64,000 bases of DNA from Centrapalus pauciflorus (GCA_020465985.1 JAANYP010002833.1:124001-188000); one strand, 5' to 3'. Shown: positions 1-11,051, numbered from the stretch's first letter. Translations and numbers: made by a program. The notes: generated by a model not told the origin, from the letters alone.

Positions 1-2468
1 TGAAGCCCGTCTTTTCTTTTAATTATAAAAAGTTGAAGATCTCTGTCAAAGAACCAACTTAAGATTCGCTCAGATAGCTTCCCTGTACTAGGCACTTTCA
101 TTGATCTCCTAATTGCTAACTCCTTCTCTTCGGCTCTGAACCATAGCTTCCTTTTTTCTTCGTTACTTAGCTCTCTTGCTGGTTCTTCAGTCGATGACTT
201 AGGATTTAAAGCAGCATTCACTATGTCAACATCGACAATTCTATCTCCATCTATCATATAAGTGTCAGTGATAGGATTCTGCTGTACAACTATTTCGTCA
301 GCTTCATCATCCTCATCAGCTACTACTTCATCTTCCGGTTGCCAATCAACTATCTCTTCCGGAATAAACTCTCCTTCTTCAAGCTCTTCATCTTCATAGT
401 CAAAGCCTCCATCCAGTGCATCATCATCAAGATCCATGAGTGCTTCAATCATCTCACTGATCTCAAAGTCTGAAGGCTGTTTAGATGAACTAGCTTCACC
501 CCTTTCTCCTTCGCCTTGACTAGGCTCCCCCTCAACTTGTGTAACTTGAGCTGCAGGAAAATCTACAGACTCAAACTCTTTATTTGCACCGGGATCATCG
601 CCTTCAGTATCATCTCTTCTCTGCACTTCCTGATCTCGGCACGATGTCTCCCCCTGAGCCTGTAAATTTTTCATTAGCTGCTCAATTAGGGAGCGCATCG
701 ACCTTATCTCAGCAGACTGATCACAAACAAAGGTTTTTAGCTCCAAGTTCTCTTCCTGAACTTTTTCCACAATCTTCTTTAGATCGGCATTCTCCTTGTC
801 AAGATTTGCATTATGAGTCTGAATCTCACCGATTGCCTTTGTTAGGCCTAAGATCTGGATATTTTGGAAGTCAACTCGAGCTTTTAGCTGCTGAAACCTT
901 TGATTGTCGGCGTATGAGGATGATGTTGATGGGATGGATTGAATTGGAGTTGGAATGATCGGCGATGGGATGTATGGTTCATCATGAGGTGGTGATGGTG
1001 GAATGGTGGTTTGAGGGTCCTGAGGTTGAGGAATTTCAGGTTGTTCTGCTGAAGCTGAAGAGGATCCTTGCATGAACCTGTGACGTTTGGCCCGTTGCCG
1101 TGTCACTAGTTGAGAAACTTCTTCTTCTTCGAAATCAGACTCCTCCAATTCCCTGTCCACTCGTCTCCTAGAACCACCTTCATTTATAATCAATCGCGAA
1201 CCATAAGTTCCAATTTGAACAGGTGGTTCAGTCGATACTGACTCAGGAGCTTCAACCTCTAACTCCTCCATCTCTTCTGATTCGGTTGCAGATGATGACA
1301 CAACGTTATCAGCCTGCTCTGGCTCATATTCCTCAACATCACGAAATATGTCATCTTCATCTCTAGGCGGACTAAGCAGCTCACCTACTAATGCTGCTGC
1401 CACATCTTCATTTGCATTAGGACCAGAAGACCATATTTCCTCCAAGGTCTGAGCAAGTTGCTCAGATTCGGGGACTGCACCTGAAGTCTCTGCTTCTTGT
1501 GCTTGTGGTTGTTCACTTGTTGAAGGCCTGGATGCCTGAATTTGACTCGCAGGTTGTTGCTGTTGGCGTCGTGGATCACGCGGCCTAGCACGCGGCTGTT
1601 GTTGGCGTTGCGGTTGTTGTTGCTGTTGCTGTTGCTGTTGCTGCGGTTGAATATCAACTGCCCCTGCCCAGTTGGCATCACCTGGGGCTTGAAATTCCCT
1701 GTCTACTATAGCTCCGAACAAAGGACGAGCCACCGGAACCGCTAACCTTCCTCGATGGGAGGAACAATCAGCAAATATGCGTTTATCCATAACATTGACG
1801 CTCAAAGTGTCATCTGATTGTGGCAAATTTGGCAAGAAGTGCCTTATCAACATCATCACAAATCTTGGATACAGAAGGAATCTTTCTCTTTCAGGAGCTG
1901 TAATCTGATGGATGAATTCCGAGAAAAACAACTGTGAGAAGCTGAACTTCTTATTATACACCATCGCAATCACCCCTGATTGGATCTTTGAGACGATGTA
2001 ATCAAAACCAGCCTTCTTAGGCGCAAAGCAAACCATGAACACGTGGACCAGAAATCGCCACTGCCCTATCAATCCACTTTTCATATAAGATGAGATAGTA
2101 ACGTCCAGACTATAGCCCATTCTCAGAAACGCGGCTTGCCTAATACTTAAAGGAAAGTCTATAGGCCCGTCTTCTTGTTCCTGTGAACCCAACTGTAGCA
2201 CTTGGCGCAACATATCTGCTGAGAAGACTAATGGCTGTCCAGCGATTCTCGTTCTTAAAACTGTCGGGGTGACAGTGCAATCAACTTGTAAATGGTCGTA
2301 AAACTGCCTCACATATGAAATAACAATTGGAATGTTATGGTATAGAGCAAAGCTAATCCTAGATTCTGCTAGGAAATCTAAAACTTGTCGATATCCCTGC
2401 GCCTCAGGGATATTATTGTCTGGATTAAGGACCATATTATGTTTCGGGACAAAAGCACGAACTGCCAT
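1..2468 (-). CDS. Third ORF (env-like / plant transposon protein) of F, C-terminus outside window
   Basis: Reading the minus strand from ATG at 2468 gives an uninterrupted frame of about 822 codons to the window edge. The N-terminal ~230 residues form a globular domain shared with the third ORF of D (motif pattern around YxxQFY and R-FLxHVFMxCFAPKKAG). A low-complexity Gln run follows at about residues 273-285, then an acidic, Ser/Pro-rich disordered stretch, a heptad-like coiled coil at about residues 530-590 and another very acidic part. I see no signal peptide or membrane span, so the usual name envelope-like is positional only. The start codon follows a consensus 3' splice site (TTATTTATTGTGCAG) by two bases, which supports this start and suggests expression from spliced RNA. 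Function is unknown. Confidence 0.8.
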   Translation of the reverse strand, partial: MAVRAFVPKHNMVLNPDNNIPEAQGYRQVLDFLAESRISFALYHNIPIVISYVRQFYDHLQVDCTVTPTVLRTRIAGQPLVFSADMLRQVLQLGSQEQEDGPIDFPLSIRQAAFLRMGYSLDVTISSYMKSGLIGQWRFLVHVFMVCFAPKKAGFDYIVSKIQSGVIAMVYNKKFSFSQLFFSEFIHQITAPERERFLLYPRFVMMLIRHFLPNLPQSDDTLSVNVMDKRIFADCSSHRGRLAVPVARPLFGAIVDREFQAPGDANWAGAVDIQPQQQQQQQQQQPQRQQQPRARPRDPRRQQQQPASQIQASRPSTSEQPQAQEAETSGAVPESEQLAQTLEEIWSSGPNANEDVAAALVGELLSPPRDEDDIFRDVEEYEPEQADNVVSSSATESEEMEELEVEAPESVSTEPPVQIGTYGSRLIINEGGSRRRVDRELEESDFEEEEVSQLVTRQRAKRHRFMQGSSSASAEQPEIPQPQDPQTTIPPSPPHDEPYIPSPIIPTPIQSIPSTSSSYADNQRFQQLKARVDFQNIQILGLTKAIGEIQTHNANLDKENADLKKIVEKVQEENLELKTFVCDQSAEIRSMRSLIEQLMKNLQAQGETSCRDQEVQRRDDTEGDDPGANKEFESVDFPAAQVTQVEGEPSQGEGERGEASSSKQPSDFEISEMIEALMDLDDDALDGGFDYEDEELEEGEFIPEEIVDWQPEDEVVADEDDEADEIVVQQNPITDTYMIDGDRIVDVDIVNAALNPKSSTEEPARELSNEEKRKLWFRAEEKELAIRRSMKVPSTGKLSERILSWFFDRDLQLFIIKRKDGL

Positions 2469-2470
2469 AT

Positions 2471-2487
2471 CTGCACAATAAATAAAA
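2471..2487 (-). promoter_or_regulatory. Candidate 3' splice site directly before the F third-ORF ATG
   Basis: On the minus strand a T-rich tract ends in TGCAG at 2471, two bases before the ATG. This fits a plant acceptor. The matching acceptor in D lies at the same relative place. Confidence 0.5.
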
Positions 2488-2627
2488 CTGTTAGACTTAT
2501 TAAAAATCAATAAACTTGTTTAAATTCAAATTTGTTTTATTTTGTACTTTATTAAATACAAAATCTAACACAATTAAATTTCCACAAGTTTAATAAAATT
2601 TAAATTAAACAAATTAAATAAAGTACA

Positions 2628-3296
2628 GATTCGAAAGTAACAGATTCGAAGTGTCCATATTCGAATGTAATGGACAGATTCGAAGAGTCCCTATTCGAGT
2701 CTAATGGACAGATTCGAATATCATGGTCATCTCGAATCTAATGATAGATTCGAGAAACCCATGAACAGATTCGAAAGTCCATGAACAGATTCGAAACCCC
2801 GTCGGCCATTGTTTCAACAAAAACCCAAGATTTTAACCATTTTGAACTTGGTAAATCACATACATTAGTTCAACTAGGTTCTAATCATTGATTTATGTCT
2901 TTAATTTGATCTTTTATAGGTCCAAACTTAGTTATTTAGCAAAAACCCTATTTTGACCCATAAAACTTAAAAAATCGACGATTTGGCCTGAAATTGTGTA
3001 TAAAACTACATGAAACATGTACAATCAATTTGATTATACCTAGATACAGTAGTAGAATCGAACACACTAGCTTGAAACTCGACAAAATGTCGTTTAGGAG
3101 AGATACGATAGACTCGAGGAAATAGATTCGAAATCGCTGAAATAGATTCGAGAGTATAGATTCGACAACAGTAAGTATTAAATGACTTCACTGTTAACCT
3201 ATTTATACTACCAACCTTCGAGTCTAAGAGTAGATTCGAATCTACTGACAGATTCGAAGTACTCCTTATTCGAGTCTGTCTTAGATTCGAAACCTC
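2628..3296. repeat. Palindromic GATTCGAATC-type repeat array in the F pol-ORF3 spacer
   Basis: About twenty copies of GATTCGAA and the variants GATTCGAG, ACTCGAGT and ATTCGAGTCT are scattered in two clusters (2628-2805 and 3107-3296). The core GATTCGAATC is self-complementary. One copy at 3227-3244 extends to a perfect 18-base palindrome (AGTAGATTCGAATCTACT). The same word recurs in the F gag leader and in the F LTR. Confidence 0.85.
3200..3207 (-). promoter_or_regulatory. TATA box candidate upstream of the F third ORF
   Basis: TATAAATA is read on the minus strand in the spacer. No ATG occurs between about 30 bases downstream of it and a possible donor (TAG|GTATAA, 3039). It could drive a separate third-ORF transcript, which is inferred from layout only. 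Confidence 0.35.
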
Positions 3297-4715
3297 CAAC
3301 ACTTAGAAAAATTTCGAAAATTTTGAAATAAGTTCAACTTTTCCAACTTTTTTCTACGGTATTGTGTAACCAGATAAACTATGCCAATTCTTTTACCCTA
3401 AGCACAAATATTTCACGCAATGTTTATTTTATCCAACTTTGAATGCACCCTCAGTAACTTTTGACCTTTTACCTAAGTAAAAATTAAACTAAACTAAACT
3501 AAAATAAAATAAAATAAAATAAACTAAGGTAAAAATAAAATAAAAATAAAATTAAGTAAAATAAAATTTTGACCAAAAATTTAATCTAGACTTAAGAAAA
3601 AAAAATTTACAATCTAAGCTAAATACTTAACAACATATTTTTGATGAGTATAGTCTAAGAAAGGTTCAATCAGATAGCGATGTCCGATACTAACTATCAG
3701 TACTTCAACTTTCACACTTAGGAATTTTTTTTTGAATTCCTTTGATTGTTTGTTGTGACATACCCATTTAGCAGATTGTTGGTATTTCACCCTGTTAAAC
3801 ATTCTACATTTCGGAATATCCCTTGGCCTTTTTATTTATCAGGAAATTATCTTACGTGACTCAGACATAGACATACTTTTATGATCAAGGCACACGGACA
3901 AAAATTCTAACTTGTTGGTATTTGCAAACTTTCTTTAAAAGACAAACATCGGACACAGGTCTGTATTCTCATACAACAAAGTGTCTTAGTTCGACTTAAG
4001 GTTTATTTTTAAAGTTAGCAGATAGCGGTGACAGGTCTGTACTGACGTACAACAAAGCGACATGTCTGCTAACCCGAATCTAAACAGAGACAACAGGTCT
4101 GTACTTACGTACAACAGAGTTGCATGTTTTCGACTCTCAGGTTTACATGATATTTCTATTCTTTCCGTTTTCAGATGTATTTGATGTTGCCATACATCCC
4201 CAGAAAGTTCGCATACCTCATTTAGACTCAATGTTTGTATGTCTTGTACATAAAAATTAAGACCGATTGGTCGTACATCTAGGTTAGTGACACGCTTGAC
4301 TTTTTCTAGAATATTTTATTAGCCTTGAGATTCCCTATATGTATTATGCCTACCAACACATCAAACTAAATAAAGTATAACACTTAGGATTTAGTTGCAT
4401 TATGTGTGAAAGCCTAAATACTTAGAGTCTGTAACGACGGTGCTAATTTTCGTCACTTTGAACCTATGTATCTAAGACTTAACTCATTTTCTGATATTCT
4501 CTTTTTTTGTATTTTTCTGATTTTCTCTCTTTTTTCTTTTGTTTTTCATAAGAAAAAGCAGTAAAATAAGCTAACCTACTAACTTACTAAAAATAGAAAC
4601 TTACTAAAATTAGAAACTTACTAAAAATAGAAACTTTCCTAAATTAGCAGACTACTGTAAAGAAAGAAATACTACGACTCTAAAAGAAAATAAACTTACT
4701 ACTACTAAGGTCAAA
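3297..4715. other. Noncoding remainder of the F pol-ORF3 spacer
   Basis: I find no supported reading frame. The stretch holds an AAATA-rich tract at about 3480-3560 and three imperfect copies of a unit built on ACAGGTCTGTAxxxxCxTACAACA (about 3955, 4029 and 4091) with TGACGTAC/TTACGTAC cores. Its position between the end of pol and the third ORF is the same as the D spacer. Confidence 0.6.
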
Positions 4716-5613
4716 TTACTCTGGGTTGCGCATTCCATTCAGTTGAATTAAATACTCAAACCGTGACTTATCAAACGCTTTGGTAAATAAATCTGCATTA
4801 TTATCTTCTGTTGCCACCTTTACCAGTTTGATTAAGTTCTTTTCAGCACAATCACGAATAAAATGATGCCTTATGTCTATGTGCTTTGTTTTACTGTGTT
4901 TAACTGGATTATTAGTTATAGCAATTGTAGATTGATTGTCTATCCTAATAGGAGTTTGAGTGTAAGCCAAACCGTAATCCCGCAATTGTTGTTGTATCCA
5001 CAGAACCTGTGAACAGCAACTACCAGCAGCTACATACTCGGCCTCGCATGTTGACACGGCTACTGATGTTTGTTTCTTGCATTGCCAGGACACCAATCTC
5101 CCTCCTAGGAACTGACAACCTCCAGTCGTTGATTTGCGCGTCAAGCTGCATCCTCCGTAGTCCGAATCTGTGAACGCCTCCAACTCTAGATCTCCCTCCG
5201 CGTGATACCAAAGTCCCAGCTTCGGTTTCGACTTGAGGTATCGTAGAATCCGCTTCACAGCTTTCATATGCATCTCCTTCGGATTCGCTTGAAACCTAGC
5301 ACAAATACAAACAGCAAACATAATATCAGGTCTTGAAGCAGTTAAATACATAAGTGACCCAATCATGGCCCGATATAAAGTCGGATCCACATCGGTATCA
5401 CTTTCAGTACCCGGCCCGAGATTGTGATTCACTTGAATCGGCGTGCTGAAGTGGGCAGTCAACTTAGTTCCCTCCATTCCAAACCGTTCTAATATGTCAT
5501 AGACATACTTAGTTTGATGGATAAACATCCCTTCCTTCTTTTGGTCAACTTGTAACCCTAAAAAGAAGTTCAACTCCCCCATAGCACTCATCTCGAACTT
5601 AGACTTCATCACC
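4716..5613 (-). pseudogene. F pol: C-terminal reverse transcriptase and RNase H
   Basis: The frame of 298 residues begins late in the RT, at the FFLGLQV region, and continues through the RT thumb and connection (SLMYLTASRPDIMFAV) into copia RNase H. Visible RNase H residues are the DSDYGG aspartate, CEAEYVAA and the IRIDNQS aspartate, with the conserved C-terminal DLFTKAF block. The end matches the length seen in D. The RT catalytic YVDD core is lost in the adjacent run of N, so whether this gene was intact is unknown. It is classed as a pseudogene because the upstream pol is frameshifted. Confidence 0.85.
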
Positions 5614-6394
5614 NNNNNNNNNNNNNNNNNNNNNNNNNNNNNNNNNNNNNNNNNNNNNNNNNNNNNNNNNNNNNNNNNNNNNNNNNNNNNNNNNNNNNNN
5701 NNNNNNNNNNNNNNNNNNNNNNNNNNNNNNNNNNNNNNNNNNNNNNNNNNNNNNNNNNNNNNNNNNNNNNNNNNNNNNNNNNNNNNNNNNNNNNNNNNNN
5801 NNNNNNNNNNNNNNNNNNNNNNNNNNNNNNNNNNNNNNNNNNNNNNNNNNNNNNNNNNNNNNNNNNNNNNNNNNNNNNNNNNNNNNNNNNNNNNNNNNNN
5901 NNNNNNNNNNNNNNNNNNNNNNNNNNNNNNNNNNNNNNNNNNNNNNNNNNNNNNNNNNNNNNNNNNNNNNNNNNNNNNNNNNNNNNNNNNNNNNNNNNNN
6001 NNNNNNNNNNNNNNNNNNNNNNNNNNNNNNNNNNNNNNNNNNNNNNNNNNNNNNNNNNNNNNNNNNNNNNNNNNNNNNNNNNNNNNNNNNNNNNNNNNNN
6101 NNNNNNNNNNNNNNNNNNNNNNNNNNNNNNNNNNNNNNNNNNNNNNNNNNNNNNNNNNNNNNNNNNNNNNNNNNNNNNNNNNNNNNNNNNNNNNNNNNNN
6201 NNNNNNNNNNNNNNNNNNNNNNNNNNNNNNNNNNNNNNNNNNNNNNNNNNNNNNNNNNNNNNNNNNNNNNNNNNNNNNNNNNNNNNNNNNNNNNNNNNNN
6301 NNNNNNNNNNNNNNNNNNNNNNNNNNNNNNNNNNNNNNNNNNNNNNNNNNNNNNNNNNNNNNNNNNNNNNNNNNNNNNNNNNNNNNNNNNNNNN
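5614..6394. other. Assembly gap (run of N) inside F pol
   Basis: A run of 781 N replaces the N-terminal and catalytic part of the F reverse transcriptase. The flanks are in the expected order (GVRTRSSVNN linker on one side, FEMSAMGELNFFLGLQV on the other). An intact copia RT would need roughly this much sequence. Confidence 0.97.
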
Positions 6395-6803
6395 TTGTTA
6401 TTTACACTACTCCGAGTCCTCACACCCTCGTTAGGATTTCCTATGATGCTTTCTATTGGATGGTTCTTGTTAATCCTAGAGGTCTCTATTTCATCAACCC
6501 TTAGATTATCTCCTAAGTTGGATCCTATTTCACCTAAAGGGGAACAGGCTCAGCTTCTACATTTTCCTCCTCACGGACGTTTTCCTCAGAGTTAGAACTT
6601 GAAGCTTGAGTCTGATTCTCAGTGGTAGGTGCCTCTTGATCAGCAACTTCTGGAGATCCATCTACAGTCGCAGTAGGCTCGGATGTAGATTCAAACGTGG
6701 TCCTTGGAAAGATTTGGCCATCGTCGTTCAGATGCAACGTCGCCATGTCCTTCTCGATTGTACCTGCATTATCATCCAGAGGAATGTTAAATGACTCAAA
6801 TAA
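6395..6803 (-). pseudogene. F pol: integrase-RT linker, frame-broken
   Basis: A 70-residue piece at 6534-6746 is Glu/Thr/Ser-rich and resembles the disordered linker between integrase and RT in copia pols. A stop separates it from the integrase frame at about 6803. The next recognisable piece, NEGVRTRSSVNN just before the gap, is in another frame. At least two small lesions are therefore present. No catalytic residue is expected here. Confidence 0.6.
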
Positions 6804-7413
6804 CTAATCATAGTCAAATATCCATTCCGGACCAGTTTGGGGTTCATGTGTATAACTTGTGACTTCAATGTTATACACAATCTCCACAGTACCAGTTGTT
6901 TTGTTAAACACCCGTTTGTTTGGTGAGTTTGGCACATAACCTAGGAAGTATCCTTCGTCAGCCTTTTCACCAAACTTCGGTTGATGTTTTGTTCTTAAAA
7001 TTGTGCATGGTACTCCAAACGGTTCGAATCCAGTTAAGTTAGGTGGCCGTTTATTCAAAATTTCATAGCATGTTTTGTTCAATGATTTGACTGTAAGGAC
7101 TCGGTTTAAAATGTGGCACGCGGTATTCACTGCCTCCCCCCAAAACATGGTAGGAAGCTTTGAATCCGAAAGCATAGTCCTTGCAGCCTCAATCAAAGTT
7201 CTATTTTTACGTTCGGCCACCCGATTCTGTTGAGGTTCATATGGTGCACTGAATTGATGCACTATGCCCTTTGATAGGCAATATACACCAATTACAGTGT
7301 TTTTGAATTCAGTTCCATTATCACTACGAATATATTTAACCCTAGTTCCGTATGAGTTCTCCACTTGGTCCAAGAACCCGATGAGCCTTGCAGCCGTCTC
7401 GTCCTTCGTACCT
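6804..7413 (-). pseudogene. F pol: integrase catalytic core, C-terminal half
   Basis: The frame shows the second and third catalytic acidic residues of the copia DDE integrase (SDNGTEF, then QQNRVAERKNRT), followed by the conserved NTACHILNRV and FGEKADEGYFLGY blocks of the integrase C-terminus. It is out of frame with the protease and first half of integrase by one base. A T appears to be missing in a T-run at about 7413, next to the WVFF motif. The enzyme would join reverse-transcribed DNA to the host genome, but this copy cannot be read through without shifting. Confidence 0.85.
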
Positions 7414-8154
7414 AAAAAAGAAAACCCAAGAAAAACGTGAGTAATCGTCGGTGATAACTAAGCAGTACCAACTACCTCCAATACTCCTTTTGTTGATTGG
7501 GCCGAAAAGGTCCATGTGCAACAGATCGAATGTTGAGGCTATGGAATTCTGCTTCTTGGACTTGTGTGTCTTCTTGTGTTGTTTGCCCTTCATGCAAGGT
7601 AGACACTTATCCTCGAACTGAAAACTTTTCATGGGCACACCCTGCACCAGTCCATGCTTCGTAATGTAATTCATCTTCCTCAGGTGCAGGTGAGCCATGC
7701 GTCTGTGCCACAGTACGGATTCCGTCTCCGAAGCTTTGGATAGTAGACAAATTGGCCTCATCGAAGTCTCTGGCTTGTTCATATCCAGCACGTACAAGTC
7801 GTTCTTCCTTGGCGCCCGCATCAACACCCATTCTTCAGGAATTTTGAATCCAGGCTTTAGCACTAACGCCTCAGTGTCAGTAAATAACACCGAGTTTTTC
7901 TTATCACAGATTTGAGAGACACTAATGAGATTATGAACCAGTTTATCAACGTGATAAACTTGATCCAAAGTAATCGTCCCATTAGTGACTTCTCCAGTTC
8001 CAGTGATATTTCCACCCTTGTTACCCGCGAATGATACGAATCCCCTATTACCCCCCTTGAAGTCTGTGAGAAGACTTCGTTCCCCCCTCATGTGCCTGGA
8101 GCAACCACTGTCGACGAACCACTTGTTGTTTGGACCGGTAGTTATCTCCTGCAC
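7414..8154 (-). pseudogene. F pol: aspartic protease and N-terminal integrase
   Basis: The frame starts close after gag. It contains the copia protease active site (FVDSGCSRHM, about residues 14-23), then the pre-integrase zinc-binding domain (LWHRRMAHL and CLPCMKGKQH giving H-H-C-C) and the first catalytic aspartate (LHMDLFGP). It runs to the ITDDYSRFSWVFF motif and then loses frame. The protease would cut the Gag-Pol precursor. The separation from gag (stop at 8170) implies a frameshift or stop bypass between gag and pol if this family expresses both, and I cannot identify that signal. Confidence 0.85.
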
Positions 8155-8169
8155 ATGAAAGAAAATAGG

Positions 8170-11046
8170 TTAGTTATCACGGGGAACCCAAGCCATGACT
8201 GACTTGGTAATACCATTCTCGTCCATATACGTGAACTCTTTCAAGTACCCATCTCGCCTTTCAGGTGACTTGGGCCTGTGAACTGAATTCTGTTGTGGTG
8301 CCGAGTGATTTAAGTTCACTCTCTGCCGTGGTGTAGGCATTTGTTGTGGAGCTCTGGAATAATTTCTATTATATGCCATTTCTGAGTGTGATCCTTGAGC
8401 TCTTACCGGTGCATACTGTCTAACTGGAGTATGTGACCTAACTGGAGTATGTGACCTGCTAGGTGTGGTGCTCCTATAGACTTGCTGTGGTGCTGACCTA
8501 GATTGATTTGTGACACGATTCGGTGAATTTGTCCTAATCACTTCCTTTGGTCCAACCTTAACCAGTGTGTTTTTCACAACTTGTTTGGGTGCGGCCTGCA
8601 CAGTTTTCTCGGTAGGTTGAGAACTACTGCTGCTTGCCACACTGGGTGAGGGCTTAACAGGTGTTGGGTTCACTGTCTTAGGGGCAACATCTGCTTTCCT
8701 AAGTGGACAGTGAGAAGCAACATGCCCTTTTGCGTGACATCTAAAGCAAGACATCTTATCCATGGACTTTTTGGTTGTTCCCTTAGATCTAGGTGTCTCA
8801 CTAGTGTCTACTTCCTTTGGTACATCTACAGTGTCTGTCTCTTCGACCTGGTCAGCCCATGAAATTTTATGTTTTCCTGCAGGTGTTTCACTGGAGGAAG
8901 ACACAAATTTCACTTTCTTGACCTTGACGGTTGAGTCAACCACCTTAGGTGTATTATCAACTGTAGGCTCAGGTGTCGGTTCAGGTAGGTCCTCTAAGTC
9001 TACTGACTTGTCAGTTTTCTCCTGAGGCTGAGGCACATAATTCGCATTGAAAGGTGGAGGAATTTCGTGAAAACCTAGACCTACAGGCTTCTTAGACTGT
9101 CTTTGGGCATCTAAGACTTTTCCTAGATTTAGGCTCGAATTCCTAAACTTTTCCAGCTTGCTATTTGTCGCTGCTACCTTAACCTTGGTCTCGGCTAGCT
9201 CTATATCCTTGTCCTTAAGACTTTTAGTTAAGGCCTCTACGTGCTCATACATTAGTTCTATCCTAACACACTGCTCGCTGAGTTTGTCTTTTAGAACTAC
9301 CACGTCTTGAGCATCAGCCTTAAGCTTTTCTTTTAAATCTTGCTTTATATCATTTAGGCTAGCGTTTTCTATTTTTAAGTTATCATTTTGAGCAGATATG
9401 GTTTTATGTGATTCTAAGACTAGATTTAACCTATCATTAAAAGTAGCACACAAAGCACATAATTCTGAAAATAGAGAATAAGAAAGACTAACCTTAGAGT
9501 TATCAGATTCCACGTTGGCCATCTGAGCAGCAAACTCCAGCACGGTCTGATCATTCGCCTTCTCTACCCACATCGGACTGCTGTCCCGTGTGGTCTGCTC
9601 GTCCCCATCACACCCAGTTTCCGTGACTTCAGCCATGAAGGCTCTAGCATTCGACTCAGGATGTGAACTCCAGTCATAGGTACCATCTAGCTGTCTGTCA
9701 GAGGTGACATTGGATAGTAGACCCTCTAGATTGGCTTGACCAGATGAGGAACTCGGAAGGTATCTTTGTTGGGACTGATTTTGGGACTGTCCTTGATGCT
9801 GACTCTGTCCTTGGTATGTCTCTACCTTCGGTCTTTGACACTCCCTTGCGAAGTGTCCCAATCCCTGACAGTTGTAGCATTTGACCTTAGACTTATCAAA
9901 TCCTATCCCTTTGTTGTTCATTTGCAGATTCCTCCCAGTTCGCTTGATGAATCTTTTTACCCTCTGGGTCACCATGGCCAGTTGCCACTTAAGATCCATT
10001 TCCTCTAAGTCATCAGGGTCGACCTGATCGTAATCTTCATCCCATAGAGCTGGGTCATTGATTTTCCCTTGAACACAATTTCCATAAGCTGCCACAAAGG
10101 ATGCAAGCAGATTCAAATGTTCTTCTGCTGACTTTGCGCTCATCGGCATCTTCGAATAGCTCTGACTTGTCGATGCCTGTTGGACTTGAGGTTGCGGTTC
10201 TTCCGATCTTCCTAACCCTAAGAACGCGCGATTCAATGAGTCTTCGGACTCTGGTGGCGATGACGTTTCTCCGGTGAAAAACGCTGTAGCACTCTTCGGT
10301 TCAGCTGTCACTGATGATTTAGATGTCTTTCCAAAATACATTGCCGGATTCTGGACTTGCTCGTAATCAGTCTCAGCCTTAATCATCTCGAAGTGATATG
10401 CCCTCAACGTTCCCACAATGTCATCAAGTGATTGAGCATAATATTTGTCCTCATTCAGCTTAATCATTGCCACGTACATAGCCCATTTGGCGGGTAGGGC
10501 ATCAAGAAGCTTGTTGTTCTTGTCAGTGTCCGAATACTCAATTCCATGACTTTCAAGTTCCGTTATCAGATGATAGAACCTTGTGATAATATCATCCAAC
10601 TGTTCATCCTTAATTGCCTTGAAAATCGCAAACTGTTGGGTCAACAGCTCTGTACGCTTTCTACGCACCCGAGGATTACCCTCACACCTTTTCTGGAGAG
10701 ACTCCCAAAGTTCCTTCGACGTCCTTTGAGTCCAAAAAGTGTGTAAAATATCTTGAGGTAAAGCCATACGGATTATGGAGAAAGCTTTGTTTTCAGCTTC
10801 AAATAGTTTCTTGTCATCCTCTTTCATCATCTGATATGACAAGACCTTTTGACGGCCTTCAACTTCATATACTGGCGGAATGTACCCTTCATCTATGCAC
10901 ACCCACATGCGCATATCATTGAATCGTACAAAATCTGTAAATCTGTCCTTCCACCAGTAATAGTCCTCAACTTTCATCAGCTTAGGCGGTGCATTTGCCT
11001 TCCTAACTTCGTGATCCATCTCAAGGAATTTCTGAAGATTTGACAT
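8170..11046 (-). CDS. gag: F gag: long capsid/nucleocapsid protein with two zinc knuckles
   Basis: This is an intact frame of 958 residues. The N-terminal ~250 residues form the copia gag domain (UBN2-type, with KDRFTDFVRF, LWESLQKRCEG and ITRFYHLITELES blocks). A CCHC knuckle (CYNCQGLGHFAREC) lies at about residues 389-402, a long Lys/Glu coiled coil at about 530-680, and a second knuckle (CFRCHAKGHVASHC) at about 763-777. A basic, Ser/Pro/Gln-rich tail with SHTPVR repeats follows. The protein should form the particle and bind element RNA. Two knuckles split by a coiled coil and nearly 1000 residues is long for copia gag but fits Sireviruses. The ATG is preceded by TTTGTTTCAG, a good 3' splice site. 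Confidence 0.92.
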   Translation of the reverse strand: MSNLQKFLEMDHEVRKANAPPKLMKVEDYYWWKDRFTDFVRFNDMRMWVCIDEGYIPPVYEVEGRQKVLSYQMMKEDDKKLFEAENKAFSIIRMALPQDILHTFWTQRTSKELWESLQKRCEGNPRVRRKRTELLTQQFAIFKAIKDEQLDDIITRFYHLITELESHGIEYSDTDKNNKLLDALPAKWAMYVAMIKLNEDKYYAQSLDDIVGTLRAYHFEMIKAETDYEQVQNPAMYFGKTSKSSVTAEPKSATAFFTGETSSPPESEDSLNRAFLGLGRSEEPQPQVQQASTSQSYSKMPMSAKSAEEHLNLLASFVAAYGNCVQGKINDPALWDEDYDQVDPDDLEEMDLKWQLAMVTQRVKRFIKRTGRNLQMNNKGIGFDKSKVKCYNCQGLGHFARECQRPKVETYQGQSQHQGQSQNQSQQRYLPSSSSGQANLEGLLSNVTSDRQLDGTYDWSSHPESNARAFMAEVTETGCDGDEQTTRDSSPMWVEKANDQTVLEFAAQMANVESDNSKVSLSYSLFSELCALCATFNDRLNLVLESHKTISAQNDNLKIENASLNDIKQDLKEKLKADAQDVVVLKDKLSEQCVRIELMYEHVEALTKSLKDKDIELAETKVKVAATNSKLEKFRNSSLNLGKVLDAQRQSKKPVGLGFHEIPPPFNANYVPQPQEKTDKSVDLEDLPEPTPEPTVDNTPKVVDSTVKVKKVKFVSSSSETPAGKHKISWADQVEETDTVDVPKEVDTSETPRSKGTTKKSMDKMSCFRCHAKGHVASHCPLRKADVAPKTVNPTPVKPSPSVASSSSSQPTEKTVQAAPKQVVKNTLVKVGPKEVIRTNSPNRVTNQSRSAPQQVYRSTTPSRSHTPVRSHTPVRQYAPVRAQGSHSEMAYNRNYSRAPQQMPTPRQRVNLNHSAPQQNSVHRPKSPERRDGYLKEFTYMDENGITKSVMAWVPRDN

Positions 11047-11051
11047 CTTTT

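Noticed and set aside
1388..1681. Asn/Ser/Lys-rich minus-strand frame and a Leu-rich plus frame at 1542-1745
   Set aside because: Both are other frames of the CAG/CAA Gln tract of the F third ORF.
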